DNA of 5,732 nt, from positions 1 through 5,732 of the forward strand of contig CAYJHH010000163.1 of the NCBI GenBank assembly GCA_964369995.1, read 5' to 3'. Made by a program: the position numbers and the translations under genes. Below the pieces are notes generated by a model. The model saw nothing but the letters and a program-made list of their open reading frames with translations, was not told the DNA's origin and did no database searches. Positions 5,568 to 5,732 of the stretch are shown one piece after another. Every line of letters begins with the position of its first letter. The first letter of the stretch is position 1. This DNA is from CAYJAD01 sp964369995. Lineage in GTDB: Bacteria > Desulfobacterota > Desulfovibrionia > Desulfovibrionales > Desulfovibrionaceae.

Positions 5568-5732
5568 ATGTCTAAATCATATAAAAGCGAACTCAGCTCC
5601 ACCATACATGAAACGGCATCTGACCTCTTTGAACATGGCATTATTGATAAAGCGATCATGAAAGAATTTGACGTATATTGCCTAAATTCTGCCGAAATTC
5701 TTCCTTCAGAAGAAAATCAAACAGTCTGTAAA
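5568..5732 (+). CDS. N-terminus of a predicted XRE-family antitoxin/regulator (partial)
   Basis: Fifty-five codons are visible and the frame is open at the window end. The start MSKSYKSELSSTIHETASD, followed by LFEHGIIDKAIMKEFDVYCL, closely resembles the N-terminus of a family of about 100-residue HTH regulators that act as antitoxins beside RelE/HigB-type toxins. In those proteins the HTH lies in the C-terminal half, which is outside the window here. It begins 34 bp after the HI1420-type antitoxin with a good Shine-Dalgarno, so it may share the operon. Usually this family follows its own toxin; none precedes it here other than the HI1419-type toxin. The family call rests on the N-terminal pattern only. 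Confidence 0.65.
   Translation, partial: MSKSYKSELSSTIHETASDLFEHGIIDKAIMKEFDVYCLNSAEILPSEENQTVCK

Overview
The window looks like the meeting point of two mobile or accessory DNA segments in a bacterial chromosome. The left part (about 1-4600) is AT-rich and holds a minus-strand two-gene unit, a long tyrosine-recombinase integrase followed 21 bp later by a RecA/RepA-like ATPase. The right part (from about 4830) has visibly richer coding sequence, all on the plus strand, and begins with a type II toxin-antitoxin pair of the HI1419/HI1420 type. An integrase with a DUF6538-like N-terminus and this style of toxin-antitoxin genes would fit a Desulfovibrionaceae or other proteobacterial host. This is an impression only; no housekeeping gene is present to settle it.

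Layout. 1-116: the end of a small or truncated plus-strand gene with a hydrophobic segment. 124-160: a perfect 15-bp hairpin between convergent genes, likely a shared terminator. 240-2429 (minus): a 729-aa protein with an unrecognised N-terminal half, a RecA-fold ATPase and a C-terminal helix-turn-helix. 2451-4493 (minus): a 680-aa integrase with all catalytic residues. 4494-4920: a gene-free region dense in signals. It holds a possible int promoter, a tandem 12-bp repeat, a strong minus-strand terminator, a GC-rich 15-mer identical in form to the 3' end of a tRNA (probably tRNA-Leu, minus strand), an A/T-tract, a second 12-bp-period repeat and a promoter for the toxin gene. 4921-5226, 5234-5533 and 5568-end (all plus): toxin, antitoxin, and the start of a second predicted antitoxin-type HTH regulator.

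How it fits together. The tRNA-like 3' end followed by a terminator and then int, all reading on the minus strand, is the standard arrangement of an island integrated in a tRNA gene. The body of the tRNA is missing: the sequence to the right of the 15-mer is unrelated. The simplest reading is that the 15-mer is an att core between two elements stacked in one tRNA site. On this reading the left element carries int and the ATPase, the right one carries the toxin-antitoxin genes, and the intact tRNA lies outside the window. The integrase would move the left element. The ATPase could support its replication or regulation. The toxin-antitoxin pair would stabilise the right element.
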